The position numbers and the translations under genes were made by a program. A model generated the notes under the pieces. It worked only from the letters and a program-made list of their open reading frames with translations, had not been told where the DNA came from and did no database searches. From assembly GCF_041260155.1 (NCBI RefSeq), contig NC_091928.1, forward strand, positions 46,788,137 through 46,852,136: a DNA stretch of 64,000 nucleotides, read 5' to 3'. Positions within the stretch are counted from its first letter, which is position 1. Each line of letters begins with the position of its first letter. This DNA comes from Ptychodera flava (lineage: Eukaryota; Hemichordata; Enteropneusta; Ptychoderidae). This document shows, in pieces, positions 29,291 to 42,057 of the stretch.

Positions 29291-30750
29291 CACCAACATT
29301 TTAATCTTAAGTTAACATATTAATTAAAATTGAATGCTCACCTTCTCTCTTTCGGGAACAGCTAGCGACAGGACGTCGGTATACAGTAACAGAGAAGTGG
29401 ATATAAGTCTTCATCAGTGATAACAGCGTTTATTTCTTTTCAAGTACATGGATGTTACATATTTTTCTGGTGTTGTCCCTTCTTCCCTGGTATTTGTGAA
29501 CATACCTCTTATATAAGGTGCAATAAAAAATGTAAGCTCATCATATAATCGCCTGCGGACATCATGCGTGATCGGACCCTTTCACGCAACTGCGACTATA
29601 TCATTATCATATTATGGTTTTGTTTATATTTTCTTTGCTTTATATTGTTCACCAGGCTGCAACAAGTGTAGACGGCGAACGAAAACGAGTCTACGTATTA
29701 CGTAATTATAATAAAGTTAACGTCAAAGTGAATGACCTCTGTACCATATACCAATTCCCGTATTCTCCATGGGTGCGTTGCGCATGAATATTCATATTGA
29801 AATAAAACGTTAAATCATAGGCATATAATAGAAACACTTATAAAATCTAGAAAATTACATAATTGAAGGAATTACGATATGCAGTTCTATAGAACACAAT
29901 TGATGTACATTTTGCATCTCGATATACGTTGAAAATATATGACGCCTTTTTAAAGGAAAGTTCGTTTGCCATCTTGTAATAAAGATCTAAAGCGGTGTTC
30001 ACAACCAACATTTTGGAGTCTCGAACTCACCATCCTCCGATAGTGAGTCCATTACTCTGGAATTACCGGGTCTCTAATTCATCATCCACCGATAGTGAGA
30101 CAAGGATCCAAACAACTGCCGCTTCACGGTACCTCTCTAGTTTTTTTAATTTTCCCTGACAAAACTTGCTATATCTTTAATATGTGTGAAGACCGTATTC
30201 GTTGTTATTGATGACAAATTAATTCTAGTCCGGACTTGAATTCAATTTTAAACATTGTCAATCAAATGCTGACTGTACACATAGGGCTGTGCTGGACTTT
30301 TCATCACGCTTAAGGAAGAAGAACAAGAAACTGCAGCGGATAAACGAAACAAAACCACCCAACAATTAGCCAAACGTTATAACTTAGGTTAACATCCCAA
30401 ACACATATTTCATATCAATCAGAGAAAGTTTTGTTTCGAGCCCCTCCCTTATAAGTTCCCAAATTCTTACAAGTGCTCGCCAACATACCCTTGATATTTT
30501 CGACTTCCCCTGCCAATTCTCCCGCCCACTCCAGAGGTGTTCGTGAATGAAGCCTACACAATTTATTTTGACGCTGTGGTGATGAAAATGTCTATGACAG
30601 TTTGCTTCCTTTACGTAAGCCAGGCTTTTTACAGGTATTTCAAGTTGTCATCTTCCGTGAGTATCCGCTACTTTTCCTCTCTAGTACCGGATAATCTGCT
30701 CAGAGATCTCATTTGACCGCTAACGAAATCCCAACTTCCCTCTCAGAAAC
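29290..30750. other. No recognisable gene; spacer before type B unit
   Basis: Unique in the window. Near 30015-30100 two imperfect copies of TCGAACTCACCATCCTCCGA with GATAGTGAG are seen. No exon or RNA found. Confidence 0.4.
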
Positions 30751-31239
30751 ATTTCCTACTGTCTTTCTTCTGTTATAAGATGTTGAGTTTCCTCATCGAT
30801 AAGTTCCCCGAAAAACAAAGGAATCCCACGTCCTTCTCGCTAGTTGTGCTCTTTTCAAGTTGCCCTCCCTCCTTGGGGAAGCGTTGTATTATTTTGCCAG
30901 CCAATGTGAGATAGAGAATTTGAATCTAGTAAAATAGATGCAGGGAGCACGTGTCAAGGTAACAATTATTAAAATGACTCTCAGGTTGCGCCCCCTCTCG
31001 ATAATGCGTTAGATAGTATCAATGAAATGCATGTTGGCGGACGCCAAGTTGCCACTGTGCTGTGTCTGAGCGCGTGGCTTTAATGGTTTAAGTCGAACAA
31101 AAACCGGATAGGCCCCGGAAAATCCTGATAATTCAATTTTACTCTGTCTTTTGTTTTCAAATAACCGAAATAATCTGAATCATACGCCAACATTACTGCC
31201 ATCGATATTCATATATAGCAAGTATGGATATAGAGTCGT

Positions 31240-31390
31240 TGAAGGTTTAGGGTACGTTGACGATTGGTGAAATTTGAAACATATTTGTTAACAATGAAAT
31301 CGTAGAATTTAAAAGCGGCAGCTATGTTGAAGTGATGCATCTACATATCATGCATGAAATACATTGTTTGTAAACAAGAAAGTCGCTCAC
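31240..31390. repeat. Dispersed ~150-bp repeat within type B units
   Basis: GCAGCTATGTTGAAGTGATG, CATGCATGAAATACATTG and AACAAGAAAGTCG recur at about 35265-35400, 47990-48115 and 52080-52200, that is twice per unit. Confidence 0.55.
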
Positions 31391-32221
31391 GCGCAGTTCC
31401 GACGGCCGCCTCCCTTTAACGGTCGCTGTTCGTCACTGGCGCATGCAGTGTATGCAGTGTATGATCAGGTCTAATAGTCTAACCCCGTCATTTGCATAAT
31501 AGGGCGTTCATAACTACACTTCATTTTCCAAATTTGACATTTTGAAAAATGTTTTCAATGATGTTTGAACCGTTCGCTGTGCTGAAGAGTTACCCTTTGA
31601 ACTGGACACCTGGTACATGTTAGTTTCAGTTACCCAGACAGCTATGGGAGCTCTCATCCGACGGCACCTACACAGTCTGGGCAAATCCCATTCAGAAATC
31701 CCTGAGCAAGATGGCTCGATACGGACAAGAGCGATGCAGCAAAGGTAACATATCTATGATGACACGGAAAACATAGCTTCAAGGTTTTGTAGAAGTGGCT
31801 TTCGAAGTCCTTCCTTAGTAATGACTTTGAAGTACGACTTTTATGTATCGCATCAGTTTATTGACAGGTTCGGTACATTTGCTCCAGGATAAAAAAGTCA
31901 TAGTTCTTATTATCAAGGTGGGATTTCGAAAGCCACTTCAATATATAACCTTTTACACATCAAAGTTATATTTAATATCATACTGGCTGTGAACGCTAAT
32001 TGCTATGGTTTTACGTTGAAAGAAATTGGACATCCACAATGATGATCCATGCTATACGAAATGAAAACGCTTTAAAAATTGTGCTTTTTATGTACTGATT
32101 AATTCGTTATGCCGAAAATTTTAATTGGCCGATTGCATCTTCAAGAGGATATAAACTGTTCTCAGCTGGACTCTGATATTAAAATTTTCTTCGATGCTTG
32201 TACGATTGCCTTCTCCCCGGG

Positions 32222-32348
32222 TTAAATTTCGAGTTCAGGGAAGTCGACCTTCTTCATCGGGTTTTTAGGCGTGACAGCGTAAACAGCACCATTCTGATTC
32301 TCACAGTCTTTGACTAACTTTAAAACAGTTTCGACGACATACGGCATT
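32222..32348 (-). pseudogene. Copy III exon 7 (C-terminus)
   Basis: Open: MPYVVETVLKLVKDCENQNG, AVYAVTP, VDFPELEI then TAA. Acceptor CCAG is preceded without a gap by a (CT)n/(TGTC)n tract of about 140 nt. Confidence 0.78.
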
Positions 32349-32349
32349 C

Positions 32350-32350
<1 letters not shown>

Positions 32351-32433
<83 letters not shown>

Positions 32434-32442
32434 CAGAGAGAC

Positions 32443-32491
<49 letters not shown>
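32351..32491 (+). repeat. (GA)n/(GACA)n microsatellite abutting copy III exon 7 acceptor
   Basis: Coding strand (TGTC)n, (CT)n, CCAG, exon 7. Confidence 0.95.
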
Positions 32492-32778
32492 GATATAGGT
32501 TGACGAGACACAATGAATATTTTCTACTACACCCTGTCACAACAAACATATTTCAGATACTTTCTCATTTTTTCTATCCAAAGCTTCACTTACATTAGCA
32601 GATATTAAAGGCAGAGTTTATTTAGCTCAAATCATTAATTAAATCATTAATTAAATTAATTAAAGCAAGGAGAATTGCAAAGATATCAATAGCGAGGATG
32701 TTCACATATATCTTGCTATCATGTCATTATACGATGTTCTTACGAAGTTTAGATAATTTACAATACACGGTACAAAAT

Positions 32779-33410
32779 AGACACTTTCAGATTTTTCACA
32801 TTTTTTCTCACTTGAAAAATCCCTAAACCCCAATAAAGTATACATATGGAAACCCCATCAAGTACAGTACACAGTCATTATTTACATAACAGTCACGTGA
32901 CAAGCGTTTTTCTGAACCTTCTAAAATTGGTTGATCCTCCCATTAGCGAATACGGAAGGTAATCCGTTTGAAATTTGTTCATTTACAAGCCTTGGTAATA
33001 TCCTTCAACACCGTGTCTGGGATTTTCTTTATACGCCCTTTGTTTTGTTTGTTTCTTATGCACTATAGAAGGTGTTAGACTTAGGTGCTTTTCAAGGAAT
33101 TGTAATTGTCACGACATATAATTTGAATGGAAACTCGGAGTAAAATCGCAGACATGGATTTAGAGGATATGATTAAGGCTTGTCAATATATAAATTTCAA
33201 CCGGAAACCTTGCAGCACGTTCGCTACAGGGAGAGAAAGAGAAAACCGATGATTTTTAAAAGATTCAGCACACGCTTTTCACACGAATATTAAACAAATG
33301 ATAACTTTGTACCGTGCACGGTTGGATTTCCCAATATCAGGGCTTTCAGAAAATATATACTTTATTGTGAATTGGGACTTATACCTGAGCAAAAAATGAA
33401 AATATTTGCA
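32779..33410. repeat. Foldback MITE, two arms with spacer
   Basis: Left arm 32779-32965 and inverted right arm about 33255-33410 (ACCGTGCACGGTTGGATTTC, CAGGGCTTTCAGAAAATATA, then CTGAGCAAAAAATGA). Spacer about 290 bp. Lies past the 3' side of intron 6 of copy III. Confidence 0.55.
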
Positions 33411-33790
33411 AGGTTTATCTAGCTACCTTAATCTCATCATCATGGGGTGTTGATCTGAAATATCAAACCCACTTTCTCTGTCTCTTTCTCTGTCTGTACG
33501 TTTATGTGTCGGTCTATATCTGTGTGTGCGATTCCGCTTACTGTTTCTGTCTCATATTTATTACTTTTCTGTCTCTGTCCGTCCCTATGTCTGTCTGTCT
33601 GTCTGTCTTTCTGTCTCTCGCTCTGTCTCTGATGCGAATTTTATCAAAGTATTGGTGTTGCCATTTTGTTACAACCCTTTTCTTTTTCTTTTGTTGACTT
33701 GAAGTCAGGTGACCAATTTTCTCTTTGTGAGCCAGTTTAATTTTCGAATGTATGAGTACCAACTCTTCCCTTCTCAATTTTAATATCTGT

Positions 33791-33941
33791 GAGTGACCTC
33801 TAAATGAATATTTGTTTTGGAAAGAATCAGCGTGGCCACAGTTAGTGACCTCTAAATGAATATTTTTTTGGAAAAATCAGCGTGGCCACAGTGAGTGACC
33901 TCTAAATGAATATTTGTTTTGGAAAAATCAGCGTGACCACA
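33791..33941 (+). repeat. ~50-bp minisatellite, three units
   Basis: GAGTGACCTCTAAATGAATA, TTTTGGAAAAATCAGCGTGG, CCACA repeated three times; the sister locus 50546-50646 has two units. Confidence 0.8.
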
Positions 33942-34118
33942 AACTATAATAGTGTTAGTGTAATTTTTGGTCTGCTTGTTTTGATATTTTGGCCACCTCG
34001 AGCGAATAGCTTTCTACTAACTACGCATGCGCAGTATAGGGAATATCTTACGAAGTGTATCAAAGCTGCATAATATGGCCAAAATCGACTTGTAAGAGCT
34101 CACATTAGTTGTACTTAC

Positions 34119-34260
34119 GGGGTAAACGTACGGGTGTTTTTGGCCGCATCTACCTTCTCTTGATACAGGGTCACTTTTCTTTGGCCATCAGCAGCGTGTC
34201 CACCATTGATGGACATATTGCCATAACCTTGATTTTGTTCTCCAGAAATCTTGGCTCATT
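34119..34260 (-). pseudogene. Copy III exon 6 (frameshifted)
   Basis: 142 nt against 143 in copy IV. Encodes NEPRFLENKIKVMAICPSMV, then one base is missing after MAKE; the other frame continues VTLYQEKVDAAKNT to a GTAAGT donor. Confidence 0.72.
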
Positions 34261-34560
34261 CTTCAGAAAGAGAACAACAGTGAAACTTTACATCTGCCAA
34301 GCTATTCTCAAGTTTTTTTTTTTCGAGCAGAAGTTCAAAGATGATGAAATACCGAAATGATTCAATAACGGTGTTAGAGTTCACAATCCATTTTTACTCT
34401 CTTCGCCTATATTTTCGTCAGGAAAATTTTGGGAATTATGATTTCAACGGCCCTGGTAACGATGAGCAACAAGACTAACTGGGTTGGAAAAATTCCAATG
34501 TCCCTTTTCAATTGAATGCACTGACTGATTGTCCCCATTTAGACATGTAATAATACTTAC

Positions 34561-34637
34561 AGCGACTGTCCTTGAAAAATATACGACACTGGCCTTACTT
34601 GTTCCATATACAGGGATCAAAGGGTTAGATAGAACAC
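34561..34637 (-). pseudogene. Copy III exon 5 (catalytic Tyr/Lys)
   Basis: 77 nt, open: PLIPVYGTSKASVVYFSRTV. The acceptor CCAG is directly preceded by a (CT)n run of about 65 nt, which forms the whole polypyrimidine tract. Donor GTAAGT. Confidence 0.78.
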
Positions 34638-34638
34638 C

Positions 34639-34705
<67 letters not shown>
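34639..34705 (+). repeat. (GA)n microsatellite abutting copy III exon 5 acceptor
   Basis: On the coding strand the (CT)n run ends in CCAG, the acceptor itself. Confidence 0.95.
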
Positions 34706-34707
<2 letters not shown>

Positions 34708-34941
34708 GAAGAAGTGGAAATTGAGAGGAGAGAGGGGATGGAGGAGGTATGGAGAGGGAGTGGAGAGAGACAAAGTGTGTGTGAGTTATTATATTCGGTA
34801 ACGTCTCGCTGGTATTTGGTATTTGCTAAACTCTGTTCAGGGACTACACACAAACCTCTATCCAGAGTAGTCTTGCATGTGTATCGGACTTAAATGTTTG
34901 TACGCGTTTTCCTGTTCTGATGTTCAAGGGATGGACATTAC

Positions 34942-35038
34942 CTAATGCTGATGCAGTGTTGACAATCACACCACCAGTTCCTCCATTTTTGACTCCCATG
35001 TAATCCAAAGCGACGATTGTGCCCATTATGACCCCTTT
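34942..35038 (-). pseudogene. Copy III exon 4
   Basis: 97 nt, CTTCAG acceptor, G/GTAATG donor. Encodes KGVIMGTIVALDYMG, NGGTGG and the catalytic Ser in NTASAL. Confidence 0.8.
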
Positions 35039-36481
35039 CTGAAGAGTTCGACATCAAAAAACAAAACAGAAAAAGGCATAAACATGTTAGTAGTGTGACG
35101 ACAAACTCCAGAGAGGTAAGAAATGGAACACTTTTTTCTTTGAGATTTTGTAGGTCCTACTCTTAAAGTGTGAAAGATAATGAGTTTCACTTAAAGATGG
35201 GGGTCGTCGGAGCTGCGCTAAAAGTCGTATGGGACCCATACAATTATCGTAAACCCATGTATCCAAGGTACGTAGGCGGTTGATGAAATTTAAAACACGT
35301 TTGTCATAATATATACAGTAAGATTTAATGTTGCAGCTATGTTGAAGAGATGCATCTAGATGTCATGCATGAAGTACATTGTTTTTCAACAAGAAAGTCG
35401 TATAGGTACAATTTCAACTCCCCCCCCCTCCACTCCATTTTACGGCGCCAAATCCGTAGCACACGGTGAACTCTTCACTTGGGATCATTATCAGGAGGTC
35501 GTGTTGTTTGAAAATGGTCTAACGGTTATACTAATCCTTGGCGGGATATGCTCACGAAAAGACAACTTAAAGAAACCTTCTTATACATATACAGCGCTTT
35601 CTTAAGATGACCGTACTGTATGAACAAGGTGTCATGTTGAAGATCAATTGTTTTTGTCTACGCAAGTCAAATGTCAGAGATGTCTGTTGAAATCCAGGGA
35701 TACTTCGCTCTCACAGGATTATCGTTCATGTGAGAAATGTATGCGGTAAAACAAATGCCTTAAGGTATGACACACCAGTCCTCGAAATGAAAAGTAACAA
35801 ACTTTTGCTCATATAGCATTCTTTTTTTTTTTAATCAAGAATAAAAATTGGAGGTCACTGTATAATTTGTGGTGCCATGGAAACGAAGTACCTTAACAAA
35901 TTTACTAAGACTAGTATGTATGTCGCTAAAATGGCCGCCATCCCTGTTAGAACTCTACATAGCAAAATTACATTTTATGATTTCACAAAAATAAATCGAT
36001 AAACCTAAGTTACACTACTTAAGTTACCCCATGAGCTCAACAATAAGGTACCACAAGTGATTCACCATAATGTTTGTAAATGGGTGAGAGTCCAACTATC
36101 CGTCCCCGAGGTGCATTTTTCCATGGAGTAGGCATTATGGTTTTTGAAGCTTCATAAGCTGTAAATTTCGGGCTGTTTGACAGAATTTTTTGTCATGATC
36201 ACAATATACAGATTATTGTTCAACTCCCAAATCATGTGGTAATGTCCTTTATTCGCCTGATGTTGAATTCTGTTGTTGACTGATCTCTATTTCGGACTAG
36301 AAGTTATTTATCAACAGGAACATCGCATAATGTGAACAAATGCATGGAGTTTTCAAGTTTAATACCATAAATGGCGCAACACAAAGGGGCAAAAGAACAT
36401 GGACTTTTTCTGTAGTATAAACAAAGTCACAGGAAGTGTCCCCTTTAACGGTATTCTGCAGATAAGGTAGCTATGTCTTAC

Positions 36482-36588
36482 CACATTTATATTAATCGTA
36501 CGTCCCCAATTCACCTCGTCCTTGACACCAGCATTGTTACATAGAATATCCATCCGCCCAAACACGGTCTTGGTCTTTTCAAACGCAT
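36482..36588 (-). pseudogene. Copy III exon 3
   Basis: 107 nt, TTCACAG acceptor, GTAAGA donor. Encodes [20 protein letters not shown] and ends TININV. Confidence 0.8.
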
Positions 36589-37773
36589 CTGTGAAAGATC
36601 AATATCAATCTGTAGGAATTTTGCGACGAGGCGACCTTCTTTGTCATGGCAACACTGTGACAATCACAAATATGGAGGCGCCCTAGAACTGAGAGCCGGT
36701 ATTGTAGTATTTCTTGATGCAAATGTTATCGATAACTCTGCAAATCTAATGATCATTGTTATCAATTGAGAATGTTCATTGTCCCGGGATCGTGAGCTCG
36801 AAACGTTGGAAGGAGATGTATTGAGCGAGAGCTCCTTCACTAAGTCATGTTATCAAAGCCATGCAATGATTCTATGAGACAAAATTATTGTCAATTGGAT
36901 TATATTGCATTACTTTGTCCTTGTTTACTGTTTATGAACACTCCAATCATGGACCACCTGACTCTGTTGTAATTAATGCATAATTTGCATATACATTGAA
37001 TAAGCAAATGGATAACATTGACTTGCAGCTTGAAAGATAAACTAAACACCCGTCTACGTACACCTATACTAAAAATACAGTTGACAAAGATTTTCCCTGA
37101 CATTGACGATAAGTGTATTATAGGCTTCAGTATTTATGGACAACACTTATCATAGGCTTGAATGCGTACTGAACACCTTCTGTGACATGTCATTATGCAA
37201 TCCGAAACCTATGAAAACACATGACCTACATAAGCTAGTCTCATTTATTTTCAGTATATTTGGCGGAGCGCTGTTGTCGAATTTATCACTTTGTTGAATG
37301 GCTATCGAAACTTTTATATTTAAGATAAGTAGCAATAGCTAATTAATCGGAGAATGCATTTAAATGTATCGAACAACATATGGGTTGGTTCGTGCTGTTG
37401 AACAATGCCATGTCATGGGGTCATGTCAGGGTCATGAAAAACGCTGCTGTATGAAACCCTCATATTTCAATATCACGATACATTGTGCACAGTGAGGCCC
37501 AGAATATCCGGCTCGAAGGGGAAGGAAAGAAGAGGTGGCATTTTCGTGGATGGCTGTCGATATAATTCATAGTGGAAAGGTACGCTTGTTGCAATTCCCC
37601 CGCCCTCTACCCACCTTGTCATAATGAATGAGTTAATAATTCCCTACGGTCATAGTTGTGACACAGTGAGCGCCATAATTTGTGACATAAATCCGAATGC
37701 ATGAACCGTCAAATCTTCTTTTAGTCTACAGCGCTCTCTCCACCGATATTTAATGAATGACGAGTGACCTCAC

Positions 37774-37900
37774 CTTTGATTTCTGTCCTCGAGGTGACGT
37801 CACAGTGGATAAAGACAACCTTATCGTCGCCATATTTATCTTTTAATCGTTGGCACACAATCTTTCCTTCGTCGTCGTCAACGTCCAAAATGGAAACGCC
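37774..37900 (-). pseudogene. Copy III exon 2
   Basis: 127 nt, identical base for base to copy IV exon 2 and its near flanks. Encodes GVSILDVDDDEGK, then FIHCDVTS. TTTAG acceptor, GTGAGG donor. Confidence 0.78.
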
Positions 37901-39737
37901 CTAAACATGGGTGAGAAAAATTAATGTAACATTTCTGGTTTACACTTAAAGTTTGTCTTCCTAAAAATGCTTTCCCGTGCATCACTGATTGGTCTCGCCA
38001 TCCGTATGACCTCTCTAAAGACTAAAGTATGTCGCTTCTTTTGTCCATGTTTAGGGAGCGTAAGTTCTTACGGCCGCGGTGAGTCTGGCAAAAATCAAGG
38101 AAGGAGGAGGTTCCATCTTAAAATGTAAAACTGCAAGGGGTAATGATTTTTTCAAACGGTACAGATGGGGGCTACTTGATTTTGAAAACTGACCTCATAT
38201 CCATGTTTCAGTGTATAGGTCGCGATCGTGCTGCGAATGTTTACATTCTTCGAAGACAATACGCTAACTTATGGCGTGGATACAAGTACGTGTGTTTTCC
38301 GTCTTATTAATTTCTTGTCTTGACCAGTCTACATGCCTATCTTACAACAGATTTTACCAACAGACTGTGAATAGCAGGTTCTCGGCACGACGTAGCTAAA
38401 GTTTGGCAAACAATAAGTGCAAGCTACGAAATATGACCCAAAATGTGACCTTGTACACTTTAGAGAAAATGTGATAAAACGTGATATTTTAAACAAATTG
38501 TTTTTCCTTCACTCTGGCTTTGCAACAAAGTGAGATCTACTTAGGAAATTACATTTTTGGTCAAAATTTTTAGAAGTTTCAATATCAGCAGCCTTCTAAT
38601 AAACAAAATGGCTTAGCGTTAAACCTACACATGGACCATTATTGCAAAGAAACGTTTGAAACTTGACTCAAATAATTGTGACACCGTGGAGGATGTGTCT
38701 TAAAGTACGACCTATTTCAGGTACATCTATTAAATATGTTATGTTAAGCTCAATATCAACAGTTTCACTAAATTTTTGAGAACCAATAAGATTTGTGCAA
38801 ATACCAGGCAAAATATATGATCACCTTTTCAATACAAAGTATATGTAGAAGTGGCAGCCATTATATTTTTATCAATTGTATGTACAATGAAAAGAACTGT
38901 GTACAATATATGATTAATAATGCCCATTGCAAAATACGTATAATTATTGACCTAGTTGCTGTATCTTTTGACAATTGTTTTTTATTTTTTTTTACATGTG
39001 TCAGCAAAAGTTTCTCGGTGTGATACCAAGTACTCAGCTTGCTGGCATCGACTATTTCTTGGTCCTTCATTGTTTGTGTTGATAATCAATTTCAGGTCAA
39101 GACTTGAAGTCTTGTTTTTCAAAGTGACAATGCACATGATACGCCGACAAGATTTATCAATGAACAAAATACAGGGCATTTCAAAATGCTCTAGGAAGTA
39201 GACCAAGATACATGGAACAAAAACGCCGGGAATATTGTTAAAAATTAGATTACGGTACAGATGGCTTTTACATGATGAACAAAAATAATGAAAAATCAAA
39301 ATACAACAATTGTCAGGCATTGTCGTGTGTGTATGGGAAGGGATCATCTAATTTGTCTTATTTGTAATATCTTCTAAGGGAATATAATAAAATCGTGGGG
39401 GAGAAAGGGTCCTATAAATTATTCTTTATGCATTTTCCAGTATTTTTATTGTCTTTGTAGAACACATCCACATTGACCAATATTTGACAGCGATGAAAAT
39501 AGTATAGGTAGACTCGAGGGATGGTGCTTGAATTTATATGTAAAATATCCGAGCGATACTTCAATGGATGTTTTGGGACTGGAAAGATAATTCGAGGTTC
39601 CTATGGCCATGTCCCTTTTCGTTTATAATCACATCCGGGTACTTGTTCGGCTCCAAGATAAGCAATAAGGGTGTGTGTTAAGAGTAGTAACAACCATGGT
39701 ACAGTAACGTCATGGTAGCTTTTCGGGTAATACTGAC

Positions 39738-39829
39738 CTTTGCGTCCTCTTTTAAAAACTCCTCCGCTAAGGCCGAACCGATCCCGCCGCAGCTCCTGTT
39801 ACAATAGCGACTTTGTCGTGTATATCCAT
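39738..39829 (-). pseudogene. Copy III exon 1 (frameshifted)
   Basis: Begins MDIHDKVAIVTGAA and then loses frame; the other frame resumes GIGSALAEEFLKEDAK to a GTCAGT donor. One base shorter than copy IV exon 1. Confidence 0.7.
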
Positions 39830-40738
39830 GTCGGCAGACAGTGCGCAACTGACAAAATAGCTTGTATCTTTTTTTGCTGGTTTGGGGTGGTAACCTGTAA
39901 GGGGAGCAAGATGGTGACCCAAACAACACAACTCGTGAATTGTGGGCTTTATACGTCGAGGTTAAAGTGCACATACCCGGGGAAACTCATGCGTGTCAGT
40001 ACGTTGAGTCAAACAAACATACCTTACGTCTGTATACTATGTTTTATTCAGGATTATGGTTAGAATAAGGGTCCGTACGCAGCTCGATAGAACGTTCAAA
40101 GTTAGCACTATTAAATTTTGAGTGAGACACGTGTTGCCCTTCTCCAAAGACGGGCTGCCGGGTGGAAGGATAGCATCGAAGTTTACATGTCCATTTCACC
40201 CAGGCTCCATGATTCTTCACTACTATGCAACTCTCCTGGTTGGACCCAACCGTTAATAATTATTCCTTTACTCATCATCGAGCTTGTAGGATCCAACCCA
40301 TACGTAGCTTAGGCCCCTGATTGACACTCTCTTGACACTTGTGTGCGATTTTAAAATGGCGCTATAATAACTCTTTATCTTGGCGCCAACACTATTACTT
40401 AGCTTAAACAGTGTATATTCCGTTACATTTCAATAATAGCAGTGTGAATACATCCACATATTGTGGCAGTTCCTTTTCTCCACTTACATTAGGAAGACCA
40501 AAGACATCCACACCTTCTGAAGAAAATGGCCTTCAAACATAGCCTTCTATGTCATGGTAAAATTTTATGATTGAAGATGTGCCATGATGGTTGTGTGGCA
40601 GGATAATTTGGTGTCTTGCTTCCTTACTTTTTGGAGCGTTGTTTAGTCTCTTACATGAAGAACGCAGTTTATGCAAACTGAACTACGTTTGCATAAGGGC
40701 TGTGTATCCTTCAGTGTAAGGCCTTGTACTTTGTGAAC

Positions 40739-41047
40739 TTAACTTTGAAGCATTACCTTCGGGAAGGCTACTTGTTTAACTTCTTTGACTATCTCCCCTG
40801 TAGCCTCCGATATTTCTCGCACAGTTTTCGGACCATTTGGAACCCGATCACCTGTGCACTTACCCTGGCGAGCTCGTATATATTTTAAAACACGGAATCC
40901 ATGCAAAAGACTTGCAAAACATGTGTCTCGAAGAAATCTTTGCATCAACAGGTTGACGACGTCATCACTGGTCTTTGGGATCCCTCTCATACCTGCGCAT
41001 ACTTTTGCAATTTTAGAGTCCTTGTCTTCTACCAATATCGTTGGCAA
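40739..41047 (-). CDS. Unidentified 102-codon ORF upstream of copy III
   Basis: Minus-strand frame with ISEATGEIVKEVKQVAFPK, CFASLLHGF and DDVVNLLMQRFL, lying about 0.9 kb upstream of copy III exon 1. The counterpart at 59580-59890 in the second unit shares TVREISEATGEIVKEVKQV and CFASLLHGF but is interrupted. It is helical and charged; no family recognised. It may be a decayed exon or repeat fragment. Confidence 0.28.
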   Translation of the reverse strand: MPTILVEDKDSKIAKVCAGMRGIPKTSDDVVNLLMQRFLRDTCFASLLHGFRVLKYIRARQGKCTGDRVPNGPKTVREISEATGEIVKEVKQVAFPKVMLQS

Positions 41048-41255
41048 GTCATAAGACTACTTGGCCTGTTTTCATGGGATTTCCACAGAAATGGAGGACC
41101 ATATAACCACAGTTTTGATTTTGTTTAGTTGTATCGAAATTAATATCACATGATGTACAATTCGCTTGGTTACGTTAAGATGGAAGAGATGTCGGATGAT
41201 GTCGCATCGTGTATTACTTGAAAACTTTTGGCTACGAAGATTTTGAATCTCCTTT

Positions 41256-41790
41256 TTTGCTCACGTGTGTGAAACACGTGGGCTAATGTAGTAGCGATGT
41301 CTGTCTGTCTGTCTGTCCGTCTGTTCACACGATAACTCAAAAACGCGTGAACAGATTCAAGTCAGATTTGGTACACAGGTACCATATGCTACTTTCAAGA
41401 ACTGATTAGATTTAAGTTAATGTGGCTTGAATATAAATGAAGTTATGCAATATTTCTTTCGATACAATGGATTCACTATGGAGACGGTAATGACAGTGTA
41501 GATATATATCAAGAAACACTGCACAAAATTTCATGAAACTCTTCACAGATAACAATCTCAGAACATTATCATGATGCTGTGAGTGTCATGTCAATTATCT
41601 GCCCATTTGCATATTTAATGAACGTTTGTAATTAGCGACATAACTCTGAATTCCTGCACCAAATTTGATGATACTTCGCAGTTTCAAGTTAAAAAATAGA
41701 TTATTTGAATATTTTATGAAGTTTGTAATTAGTCATATAACTCCGAAATAACTGCACCAAATGTGATGAAATCTGCTGCAGATACTGATC
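41256..41790 (+). repeat. Interspersed repeat at the junction of type B and type A units
   Basis: Begins TTTTTTGCTCACGTGTGTGA, then TGTCTG units, AACTCAAAAACGCGTGAACA, GTGGCTTGAATATAAATGAA and ~145-bp-type units with TTTGCATATTTAATGAACG. Same family as 1829-2120. Confidence 0.6.
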
Positions 41791-41828
41791 CAATAGATAT
41801 CTAATTGTTGTGTAAAGCATATGCCCAC

Positions 41829-41955
41829 CTCTAAATTCCGTTTTAGACGTGACGTCACAGTGAATATAGCATACTCTGTCTGTACCATGGCTTTGGGTTA
41901 TCTGCTTCATTACGCCATTAACACATTCATCATTGATATCTAAGATGGACACGCC
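41829..41955 (-). pseudogene. Copy V exon 2
   Basis: 127 nt, TGTAG acceptor, GTGGGC donor, no stops. A (CT)n tract of about 66 nt starts 33 nt upstream of the acceptor, as in copies I and II. Confidence 0.75.
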
Positions 41956-41984
41956 CTACATGTAATTAAATAATTATCGGGATA

Positions 41985-41988
<4 letters not shown>

Positions 41989-42054
<66 letters not shown>
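41989..42054 (+). repeat. (GA)n microsatellite upstream of copy V exon 2
   Basis: Third occurrence at the same position relative to the exon 2 acceptor. Confidence 0.95.

Positions 42055-42057
<3 letters not shown>

Larger units (their letters stand above)
32222..39829 (-). pseudogene. HPGD-like: Copy III: 15-PGDH-like short-chain dehydrogenase, type B, two frameshifts
   Basis: All seven exons are present with GT-AG borders and the phases of copy II; the ancestral product would be about 256 residues. Exons 2, 3, 4, 5 and 7 are open. Exon 1 is 92 nt instead of 93, with one base missing inside the glycine-rich loop (copy IV has GCTAGCGGG there). Exon 6 is 142 nt instead of 143. Type B features: ILDVDDDEG, LLCNNAG as ILCNNAG, NTAS with the catalytic Ser, and YGTSK with Tyr and Lys, but Ile replaces the Gln148 equivalent (LIPVY). 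The gene is either a recent pseudogene or carries two consensus errors, since each exon otherwise keeps coding character. It is the paralogue of copy IV, within a unit of about 10.5 kb. Confidence 0.72.
30750..41255. repeat. Type B segmental duplication unit, copy III
   Basis: Aligns along its length with 47501-60130 less the 2.34-kb insertion. Left end at TTCCTACTG/TTCCTGCTG, right end at GAATCTCC/GAACCTCC. Confidence 0.75.
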
